A program made the position numbers and the translations under genes. The notes beneath the pieces are model-generated. The model saw only the letters and a program-made list of their open reading frames with translations. It had not been told where the DNA came from and ran no database searches. From a bacterium (lineage in GTDB: Bacteria > UBA8248): a stretch of 12,974 nt of DNA. The stretch is taken from positions 1 to 12,974 of the forward strand of contig JAQBZT010000047.1 of assembly GCA_027622355.1 (NCBI GenBank). Reading direction: 5' to 3'. Every line of letters starts with the position of its first letter. The first letter of the stretch is position 1. Shown piece after piece: positions 1 through 5,621 of this stretch.

Positions 1-10
1 ATCGGAGATT

Positions 11-27
11 CGCCGGGGTGCCCGGCG
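11..27. repeat. Short GC-rich hairpin
   Basis: A perfect inverted repeat with arms CGCCGGG and CCCGGCG around the loop GTG (7 bp stem, 3 nt loop). It lies one base away from a second, larger hairpin and outside any gene I can support. No T-run follows on either strand, so it is not a classic intrinsic terminator. It may be the outer part of a dispersed palindromic element. Confidence 0.5.
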
Positions 28-28
28 C

Positions 29-59
29 GAGGAATCTGCTTTTCCACAGCAGATTCCTC
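29..59. repeat. Perfect 12-bp stem hairpin, likely dispersed intergenic palindrome
   Basis: Arms GAGGAATCTGCT (29-40) and AGCAGATTCCTC (48-59) are exact reverse complements around a 7-nt loop (41-47). The sequence that follows (about 60-84, ending CGGAATGACA) resembles the tails of intergenic palindromic repeats that occur in many copies in some bacterial genomes; that comparison is from memory. Only one copy is in this window, so its repeat nature is inferred. No T-run follows the stem on either strand. Confidence 0.55.
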
Positions 60-167
60 CGTCGCTGCGCTCCTTCGGAATGACACCACGGATCCATTGT
101 GCAAACTGACCCACTACGGCGGCTTTCATCTTTTTTCGCCCGGCGCCGCGCCCTTCACCGGCATTTC

Positions 168-1121
168 TCATGCCACCACGTTTTGCGGATTCCCCTTCAG
201 GAAAAGAGCGATGTTCTCGACGGCGAGGCGGAGCCCGGCTTCGGTCACCTCGGGGGTGATGCCGGCGTTGTGGGGCGAGAGGACGAGATTGGGAAGTTTT
301 GTGAAAGGGTGCCCGGCGGGAAGGGGTTCCCGATCAAAGACATCCAGCCCCGCCGCCGCGATGATTCTCCCGGAGAGCGCACCGATCAACGCCTCCTCGT
401 CCACGATGGGGCCTCTCGCGGTGTTGACCAGAATGGCGGACGGCTTCATCCGGCCGAAGGCCTCGGCCCCCACCATACCCGTCGTCTCGGGCGATTGGCG
501 CACATGGACCGAAACCACATCCGCCCGGGCGTAGAGATCGTCGAGCGAAACCCACTCGAGGCTGACCTCGCGGGCGAAGGCCTCATCGGGGTGGAAGGTC
601 CATGCGATGAGGCGCATCCCGATTCCCCGGCCGAGGCGCGCCATTTGTTTGCCGATGGCGCCCAGGCCGATCAGGCCGAGGGTTTTCCCTGCCAGCTGGG
701 TCATCTGCCCGCGGGGCCACTCGCCCCGCCGGACGGCGGTGTCCATTTCGGGGATGTGCCGCGCCGCCGCCAGCATCAGGGCCAGGTTGTGCTCCGCCAC
801 CGAGACCGCGGCCACACCGGGGGTGTTGGAGATGGTGACCCCGGCCTTTTTCGCGGCTCCGAGATCGACGTGATCCGTCCCGGTGCCCCAGATAGAGATC
901 ATTTTCAGGCCGGGGTGCCGCTCAAAAAAACCGGCGTCGAATTTGCAGAAGGCGCGGATGTTGAGGATGGCCTCCGCCCCCCGGGCGCGCGCATCGAGTG
1001 CTTCCCCGGTCTCCGGCTTGGTGGTGAAGATCTCGGTCTCCCCGAGCGCCCGCAGCCCGGCTTCGGCGGCGCTTCCGGTAAAAACAGCGGGGAAATCATC
1101 CGGAACAACGAAGCGGGCCAT
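168..1121 (-). CDS. D-isomer-specific 2-hydroxyacid dehydrogenase (317 aa)
   Basis: NAD(P)-dependent cytosolic oxidoreductase that interconverts 2-keto acids and D-2-hydroxyacids; the substrate cannot be read from the sequence. The N-terminal substrate-domain portion is followed by a Rossmann domain with GLGAIG at residues 152-157. The family's catalytic Arg-Glu-His set is present: R236 in NTARGP, E265 in DREP and H284 in SPHNAG. The length is normal. After the second beta strand the sequence is LIAWT (171-175), without the Asp that usually marks NAD specificity. This is like glyoxylate/hydroxypyruvate reductases that prefer NADPH, so NADP use is possible (inference). The ATG at 1121 has a strong GAGGAG Shine-Dalgarno at 1128-1133, six bases upstream. 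The gene is divergent from the seleno-OsmC gene and shares its control region. A phosphoglycerate dehydrogenase, glyoxylate reductase or phosphonate dehydrogenase role cannot be separated here. Confidence 0.93.
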   Translation of the reverse strand: MARFVVPDDFPAVFTGSAAEAGLRALGETEIFTTKPETGEALDARARGAEAILNIRAFCKFDAGFFERHPGLKMISIWGTGTDHVDLGAAKKAGVTISNTPGVAAVSVAEHNLALMLAAARHIPEMDTAVRRGEWPRGQMTQLAGKTLGLIGLGAIGKQMARLGRGIGMRLIAWTFHPDEAFAREVSLEWVSLDDLYARADVVSVHVRQSPETTGMVGAEAFGRMKPSAILVNTARGPIVDEEALIGALSGRIIAAAGLDVFDREPLPAGHPFTKLPNLVLSPHNAGITPEVTEAGLRLAVENIALFLKGNPQNVVA

Positions 1122-1165
1122 GTCGCACTCCTCGGGACAAGAACGTCATGAGACAAAAGAGCCAT

Positions 1166-1198
1166 CTGAATTTTTTCAGGGTTCCGGAATTTTTTCCG
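1166..1198. promoter_or_regulatory. Two tandem 14-bp inverted repeats, candidate operator
   Basis: In the 169-bp divergent region between the hydroxyacid dehydrogenase and seleno-OsmC genes, CTGAATTTTTTCAG (1166-1179) and CGGAATTTTTTCCG (1185-1198) are each perfect inverted repeats with 5-bp arms around TTTT. They share GAATTTTTTC, and their centres are 19 bp apart, close to two helical turns. That is the usual geometry for a dimeric repressor bound at two adjacent sites. I found no convincing -35/-10 pair nearby and do not recognise the motif. Two short A/T-rich palindromes could arise by chance, but the shared core and spacing make this less likely. Confidence 0.4.
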
Positions 1199-1277
1199 CC
1201 CGTCAAGGTGGAACGGGGTTTTCCAATCGGTCCGGCAAGGTGCATGATGAGACCTCCAAAACCACAATTCGCATTTC

Positions 1278-1283
1278 AGGAGG
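1278..1283 (+). promoter_or_regulatory. Shine-Dalgarno AGGAGG that decides the OsmC start
   Basis: A consensus AGGAGG sits 4 bases before an ATG at 1288 and 7 bases before a second, in-frame ATG at 1291. The 7-base spacing is the better fit, so 1291 is preferred. Starting at 1288 would only add one methionine. Confidence 0.8.
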
Positions 1284-1290
1284 AAAGATG

Positions 1291-1851
1291 ATGGCTAAGC
1301 CAGTTGATCCGCGTGCGGAAAGCGCCACTCCCGGCGAACGCACCATCGACAAGCCGGAGCTTCCCCCCGGCGGATACGTTTTTACCATGGACTCGGATAC
1401 CGAGACGGTCGAGGGAAAGGGGCAGCTCAAGCTCGGGCGTCACCGCCACTTCGAGGTCTATTGCGACGAGCCCCCGCGTATCGGCGGGGACGATTCCTAC
1501 CCGCAGCCCCTGACGTACATCGCCATGGGGGTTGGTTTCTGACTGCTCACCCAGCTTGCGCGGTACGCGCACATGATGAAGGTTCCCTTCAAGAAGGCTT
1601 CCTGCCGGGTCGAGTTCGACTACTTCCTCAAGGGCTCTGTCCTGAAGGGCACGGTCAACTCCGGCTGCACGGCCGTCCGCACGCATTTTTCCGTCGAGAG
1701 CGAGGCCTCGGCGGATGAGATCCGGAAGGTCATCCAGAACGCGAAGCAGGGCTGCTTTGCCGAGCAGATGGTGGTGGCGGCGGTGCCGCTGACGAGCACG
1801 ATCGATCTGAACGGCGATCCGGTTTCGCTGGAGGGCATCACCCCGGCCTAG
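1291..1851 (+). CDS. Selenocysteine-containing OsmC/Ohr-family protein, in-frame TGA at 1540-1542 (186 aa)
   Basis: Predicted thiol/selenol peroxidase of the OsmC/Ohr superfamily, which reduces organic and other hydroperoxides in the cytosol through a peroxidatic and a resolving cysteine. Residues 59-83 carry the family's pre-active-site signature (DEPPRIGGDDSY, then PQPLTYIAMGVGF). The next codon is TGA (residue 84), exactly at the first conserved Cys. The same frame then continues with LLTQLARYAHMMKV, the central helix of the fold, and runs through the resolving Cys (C155 in KQGCFAEQ) to TAG at 1849-1851. A SECIS-like hairpin follows the TGA. The Glu usually found nine residues before the active Cys is Thr here, and about 40 N-terminal residues precede the core. 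Annotated naively, this would be an 83-aa peptide plus a 92-aa fragment starting at 1573. The alternative is a nonsense-mutated pseudogene, but the intact 3' half, the exact TGA position and the hairpin argue against that. A Cys-to-Sec explanation needs SelA/B/C/D elsewhere in the genome. Confidence 0.87.
1540..1571 (+). promoter_or_regulatory. Putative bacterial SECIS element (TGA plus downstream hairpin)
   Basis: Fourteen bases after the TGA, TGCGC (1557-1561) pairs perfectly with GCGCA (1567-1571), leaving the loop GGTAC (1562-1566). Bacterial SECIS elements place a short stem-loop, with G in the first two loop positions, roughly 16-37 nt after the UGA, where SelB binds. Here the first loop G is 20 nt after the UGA. 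The apex resembles that of E. coli fdhF as I recall it (stem UGCA, loop GGUC). A weaker lower stem is possible (for example ACC 1549-1551 with GGT 1581-1583). I judged the fold by eye, without energy calculation. Confidence 0.78.
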
Positions 1852-2828
1852 GGAGCGCCCAGGGAGGCGGTGCAGCGCTCCAGGGCGCGAATCACCTTCA
1901 CCGCGAGATCGAGCCCGGCCCCCGGGGGATTTTCTCCCCGGATGGCGGCCGCGAAGACATCGAGCGCTGCGGTGAGCGGCGGGGTGTCCGCCACCGGCAC
2001 CGGGGTTCCTTCATCCTCGGGCATCGGTGGCTCCCCGTTTCCCGAAATTGTGAAGCCGGAGTGCCGCCGGAGTTTCTCATCCGCCAGATCGTTGAAGACG
2101 AGAACTTCCTTTTCGAAATAAGCCCCGAACCAGCGCCGCTTCTTCTCCATGAGGTTGCCGCAGCGGATGTGCGCCCGCGCTCCGCCCGCGAAATCCATCC
2201 GGACGGCGATCACCTCGCCGTACCCTTCTTCTGTTTCCTCGCTGCGCTCGCGCTTGGCCTCGATGGCATGGGGTTCGTCCTGGAGGAGATCCAAGCAGAG
2301 GGCGATATCGTGCGGTCCGTAGTCCCACAAGGGCGGGGTGTCCGCCCGGAAAGGTCCGCGGTTTCCGCCCTCGGAGCGGATGGCCATGGGGGTGCCCAGG
2401 GCGGCGGCCTCCTGCTTGAGGCGGCGGTAGGCGGGGTGGAAAAGATGAATGTGATTCACCATGGCGGGGGTGCTCGTCTTCTCCGCAAGGCGGTGGAGGC
2501 GGAGCGCGTTCTCGAGATCGAGGGCGAGGGGCTTTTCGATCAGAACGGGAATGTGTGCTTCAAGCGCGGCCGCTGCGATCTCCGCGTGAAGCGCGGGGGG
2601 GATGGCGACGATCAGCCCATCTACATCGCCCGCGGCGATGATCTCCCGCCAATCTTCCGTGCATGCGCAGGCCGCGCCCGCCATCGCACGGCTCTCCGGG
2701 TTGCGGCTGCAGAGCCGGGAGAGCGCGAGCCGCGGCATCTCCGCGATGGTGCGGATGTAGTTCCGCCCCCAAGAGCCCGCGCCGATGAGGCCCAGGCGAA
2801 GGGGGGCGCCGGCGGAGAGGTCAGTCAC
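1848..2828 (-). CDS. Gfo/Idh/MocA-family oxidoreductase (326 aa)
   Basis: NAD(P)-dependent sugar oxidoreductase, probably acting on a nucleotide-linked or free sugar made by this operon. An N-terminal Rossmann fold has GAGSWG (16-21). The family's EKP motif is at 98-100, and the C-terminal domain contains DYGPHD (169-174), whose Asp and His are typical substrate-site residues. The reading frame is open upstream through the next gene, so the start was chosen by homology. A GTG at 2828 begins just before the GxGxxG strand and overlaps the end of the SDR gene by 8 bp, with AGGTG a suitable distance upstream. This overlap implies translational coupling. The stop codon shares the four bases CTAG (1848-1851) with the stop of the convergent OsmC gene. 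Substrate and direction (ketone reduction or alcohol oxidation) are unknown. Confidence 0.88.
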   Translation of the reverse strand: MTDLSAGAPLRLGLIGAGSWGRNYIRTIAEMPRLALSRLCSRNPESRAMAGAACACTEDWREIIAAGDVDGLIVAIPPALHAEIAAAALEAHIPVLIEKPLALDLENALRLHRLAEKTSTPAMVNHIHLFHPAYRRLKQEAAALGTPMAIRSEGGNRGPFRADTPPLWDYGPHDIALCLDLLQDEPHAIEAKRERSEETEEGYGEVIAVRMDFAGGARAHIRCGNLMEKKRRWFGAYFEKEVLVFNDLADEKLRRHSGFTISGNGEPPMPEDEGTPVPVADTPPLTAALDVFAAAIRGENPPGAGLDLAVKVIRALERCTASLGAP

Positions 2829-3879
2829 CGGTGTACACCTGTCCGGTCCAGGAGAAAAAGCGGCGCAGCCCCTCGGCCAAATCCACCTGCGGGGCGTAGC
2901 CCAGGTGCGCCTGCGCCTTGGAGATGTCCGGGCAGCGGCGCTGGGGCTCATCCGGCGGGTAGCTCTCCGGGTAGGGAACCCGCTCCAGTTCCACGGGGCG
3001 CTGGAGGGCCTTCCGGATATGCTCGACCAGATCGAGCATCGAGACCTCCGGATCCGGGTTTCCGATGTTGTAGGCCTCGCCGGGGTGGCCCATGGCGAGG
3101 ACCCGCAGAAATCCGGCGACGGCATCTGTGACATAGCAGAAGGTGCGGGTCTGGCGGCCCGTTCCGTAGATGCGGAGCGGCTGGCCGCCCGCGATCCGGT
3201 TCGCGAAGTTGGGCAGGACGCGGTAGTCGTGCTCGCCCATCCCGGGGCCGTAGACGTTGAAGGGCCGGATGATCGAGGTGGAGAGCTGGAAGTAGTCGAA
3301 ATATACGCGGCAAAAGGTCTCGCCCACGCGCTTTCCCTCGTCGTAGCAGGCCCGCGGCCCCAGGGTGGAGACGTTGCCCCGGTAGTCTTCATTCGTCGGG
3401 ACGAAATTCCGATCGGGGTCGCCGTAGATTTCGCTTGAGCTGAAAAAGACGAGGCGTGCTCCTTTCTCTCGGGCCAGATCGAGCATGTTGCGCGTGCCGT
3501 GCGTCGCCACCTCCAGCGTTTCGACGGGGTACTTGCGGTAGTAGTAGGGGCTCGCGATGCCGGCGGCGTGCATGACGTAGTGCACCGGTTCATCGATGGA
3601 GAGGGGCTGGATCACATTGTGCTCGATGAAATGATCGGCCGGGGCGTCCTGGGATTCCGTGCGGCCATCTCCGGCCGTGATGAGGTTGTCCACGGCGATC
3701 ACGCGGCAGGGTTTCTGAAAAACCTCCCGGTTCATCCGGTGGAAAACCGCCGTGAAGTAGCGCCCGAGAAAGCCCCTTCCTCCCGTCAGCAGGATGGTTT
3801 TTCCCTCGAAAGCCCGCGCCGCCTCGCCGAGGTGTTCGATGATCTCTTTGATGTCGCTGTCCAGGTAGAGTTTGTCCAT
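2821..3879 (-). CDS. Extended SDR: NAD-dependent epimerase/dehydratase, UDP-glucuronate decarboxylase-like (352 aa)
   Basis: Nucleotide-sugar enzyme of the extended short-chain dehydrogenase family. After about 25 extra N-terminal residues, the NAD site TGGRGFLG lies at 32-39 and a ribose-binding Asp at D64 (AVDN). The catalytic site shows SSSEIYG (147-153) and the Tyr-x3-Lys pair Y179/K183 inside GPRACYDEGKR. That last motif, with IRPFNVYGP and GTGRQTRTF, closely matches UDP-glucuronate decarboxylases (UXS), which make UDP-xylose from UDP-glucuronate. Sugar 4,6-dehydratases and 4-epimerases share parts of it, so the exact reaction is inferred. The ATG at 3879 has AGGTG (3890-3894) upstream. 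It starts 3 bp after the C-methyltransferase stop and overlaps the Gfo/Idh gene by 8 bp, so all three are likely on one transcript. Rossmann fold and catalytic residues are intact. Confidence 0.9.
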   Translation of the reverse strand: MDKLYLDSDIKEIIEHLGEAARAFEGKTILLTGGRGFLGRYFTAVFHRMNREVFQKPCRVIAVDNLITAGDGRTESQDAPADHFIEHNVIQPLSIDEPVHYVMHAAGIASPYYYRKYPVETLEVATHGTRNMLDLAREKGARLVFFSSSEIYGDPDRNFVPTNEDYRGNVSTLGPRACYDEGKRVGETFCRVYFDYFQLSTSIIRPFNVYGPGMGEHDYRVLPNFANRIAGGQPLRIYGTGRQTRTFCYVTDAVAGFLRVLAMGHPGEAYNIGNPDPEVSMLDLVEHIRKALQRPVELERVPYPESYPPDEPQRRCPDISKAQAHLGYAPQVDLAEGLRRFFSWTGQVYTGD

Positions 3880-3882
3880 CGT

Positions 3883-5139
3883 CTATATCACCTGCAGTTG
3901 GGGGAGCGGAACAATGAAGTGGCCGCCCGAATCGAGAAATTTCCGGTGCCGCTCGATGATGGAATCAGCAAAATTCCAGGCCAGCACTACCACATAATCC
4001 GGTTTTTTTTCGTAAATCGCCGAAGAGGGAAGAACGGGGATGTGAAGCCCCGGGGTGAAGAGCCCCTGCTTCAGCGGACTGTCGTCCACGATGAAATCGA
4101 TCGTTTCTGGGCCCAGCTCGAAATGATACATCAGGGTGGTCAGTTTCGCCGGGGCGCCGAAACCCGCGATCTTCTTTCCCTCGGAGAGAAATCCGTCCAG
4201 GAGGGAGCGCAGCTCTTCTTTCCGCGCCTCGATTCTCCGCCCGAATTCGCGGAACGTTTCTGCTTCCGCGAGGCCGAGGTTCTTCTCGTGCCGGATGCGC
4301 TCGCCGACCGATGCCCCGATGGCGTGCGTACCGCCGGCTCGCTGGGCGGCGCCGCGGAGCGAGCCGCCGTGGGTGTCGATGCGGAGGGCCTCGATCAGCT
4401 CCATCCCGTGCAGCGGAAAGAAATTCCGCAGCGGTGCGGCGCTGTGGTAGGCCAGATGTTCGTGGTAGGTCATGTCGAAAAGAATGTTCTCATAGACATC
4501 CGCCAGGTAGGACACCTCAAAAGTGAAGACCCCGCCCGGGGCGAGAAGGGAGCGGACGCCCTCGGCGATGCCGGCCAGATCGTCGGCATGGGCGAAAACG
4601 TTGTTTGCCGCGATGAGGGCGGCTTTCCCCTTTTCCTCCCGGATGCGCGCCGCCAGCTCCGGCGTGAAAAACGCCGGGATGGTCTCGATTCCCTCCGCGC
4701 TGGCCTTCTCGGCGATGGCGGTAGCCGGGTCCACCCCCAAGGTGCGCATGCCGGCCGCCTGGAAAAACCGGAGGAAGGAGCCGTCGTTGCTCCCGATGTC
4801 CACGACGAGGTCGCCGGGCTTCAGGCCCCAGGCGCCGATGGCCCACTCGGCGTAGCGGCGGAAGTGTTCGACGAAAACGGGAGATGTCCCCGAGACGTAG
4901 ACATAATTCCGGAAGAGTATTTCCGGGTCCACCACATCGAGCAGCTGCAGGTGTCCGCAGGTGCGGCACAGGAACAAATCGAGCGGAAAGCACGCCTGGG
5001 GGCTCGTGCGCTCCGCCGCCGTAACGAATGCGTTGGCGGGCGGCGTGGGCCGGAGCGAGAGTACTTCATCGAGCGCACCTCCGGCGCACAGCCGGCAATT
5101 GTCGCGGCGGTAAATCGGGGATGCCTGGGAAGCGGTCAT
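3883..5139 (-). CDS. Zinc-containing SAM-dependent sugar C-methyltransferase (418 aa)
   Basis: Resembles the TylCIII/TcaB9/NovU group, which adds a methyl group to carbon (often C3) of NDP-4-keto-deoxysugars. Three parts are visible. An N-terminal zinc finger has C15, C18, C58 and C61 (CRLC, CRTCGH). The SAM-binding Rossmann domain has VVDIGSNDG (112-120). The C-terminal domain carries KIAGFGAPAK (323-332) and a Rossmann-like stretch. YHEH at 225-228 is the family's catalytic Glu-His site. Length is typical. The ATG at 5139 overlaps the cupin stop by ATGA, with AAGGA five bases upstream. With the neighbouring SDR, cupin and Gfo/Idh enzyme, this suggests synthesis of a branched-chain (C-methyl) sugar. 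The exact sugar, carbon and product stereochemistry are not readable here, and some relatives act on other substrates. Confidence 0.88.
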   Translation of the reverse strand: MTASQASPIYRRDNCRLCAGGALDEVLSLRPTPPANAFVTAAERTSPQACFPLDLFLCRTCGHLQLLDVVDPEILFRNYVYVSGTSPVFVEHFRRYAEWAIGAWGLKPGDLVVDIGSNDGSFLRFFQAAGMRTLGVDPATAIAEKASAEGIETIPAFFTPELAARIREEKGKAALIAANNVFAHADDLAGIAEGVRSLLAPGGVFTFEVSYLADVYENILFDMTYHEHLAYHSAAPLRNFFPLHGMELIEALRIDTHGGSLRGAAQRAGGTHAIGASVGERIRHEKNLGLAEAETFREFGRRIEARKEELRSLLDGFLSEGKKIAGFGAPAKLTTLMYHFELGPETIDFIVDDSPLKQGLFTPGLHIPVLPSSAIYEKKPDYVVVLAWNFADSIIERHRKFLDSGGHFIVPLPQLQVI

Positions 5140-5561
5140 GCGGGTCCTTCGATCAGGCGAATCCGGACGAGATCGGATTCGTAGGCTTCATGGTCGCGGG
5201 CGTTTCTCGAGAGCGTCAGGAAAAGGGTGTCCTCCGTGAACCGCATGGCGTGCTCCACCATGGGGGGCGTGAAGAAAAGCTCGCCCTCTTTGACGATGAT
5301 TTTCTCCGGCGGTGTCTCGTCCCCCACCGGCCGGTGGAAGTACTCGATCTCGCCCTTGATGACGTAGCAGTAGTGCCAGTCGGTCTTGTGGTAGTGGTTG
5401 GCGCGGATGGAACCCTTCCTGGATTCGATCATGACGGCCATCCGCATGGGTGCTTCGATCAGGTTTTGGATGACGCCCCGATCGTCCACGAACGGCTTCT
5501 CGAGGGGGATGATTACTTCCTTCGGCCAATTTTCTTTTTCGTCCGTTTGCTGCTCATTCAT
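5136..5561 (-). CDS. Cupin-fold protein, possible sugar epimerase/isomerase (141 aa)
   Basis: Single small cupin. Motif 1 gives H56 and H58 (NHYHKTDWHYCYVIKG, with H63 near the usual Glu position and G70), and motif 2 gives H104 (TPPMVEHAMRF), so a metal site with three or four His ligands is likely. Proteins like this next to nucleotide-sugar genes include WxcM/FdtA-type ketoisomerases and RmlC-like epimerases, but true RmlC catalytic residues are not evident, so the reaction is unassigned. I chose the ATG at 5561. The frame runs further upstream to a TTG at 5612, but that has no Shine-Dalgarno, whereas the ATG gives a compact domain. Its stop overlaps the C-methyltransferase start by 4 bp. 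A binding or regulatory role instead of catalysis is possible. Confidence 0.78.
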   Translation of the reverse strand: MNEQQTDEKENWPKEVIIPLEKPFVDDRGVIQNLIEAPMRMAVMIESRKGSIRANHYHKTDWHYCYVIKGEIEYFHRPVGDETPPEKIIVKEGELFFTPPMVEHAMRFTEDTLFLTLSRNARDHEAYESDLVRIRLIEGPA

Positions 5562-5621
5562 TTCGCGGATTCCCCAGAAAAAAGGTTGCGCGTGTGCGGA
5601 ATGATTTGCCAAAAAAGGGCG

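Noticed and set aside
99..1151. Long plus-strand open frame opposite the hydroxyacid dehydrogenase
   Set aside because: The minus-strand gene has all catalytic residues and a strong Shine-Dalgarno. The plus frame has none.
1291..1542. A separate short OsmC-like peptide ending at TGA plus an independent gene starting at 1573 (MMKV)
   Set aside because: Both halves are needed for one OsmC domain, they share one reading frame, and no Shine-Dalgarno precedes 1573. Joined across TGA they form a normal family member.
2829..3593. N-terminal extension of the Gfo/Idh frame through the SDR gene
   Set aside because: Translation is low-complexity Ser/Arg/Thr-rich and antisense in phase to a real gene. 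The GTG at 2828 begins at the normal domain start.
3499..5184. Long plus-strand open frame (561 codons) opposite the C-methyltransferase and SDR genes
   Set aside because: GC-rich antisense frame. The minus-strand proteins have clear motifs, and the plus frame has no recognisable domain and crosses gene boundaries.
5573..5620. Two six-base T-runs on the minus strand (5583-5578 and 5616-5611) as an intrinsic terminator after the GT4 gene
   Set aside because: No strong hairpin precedes either run, and the cupin gene follows closely in the same direction.
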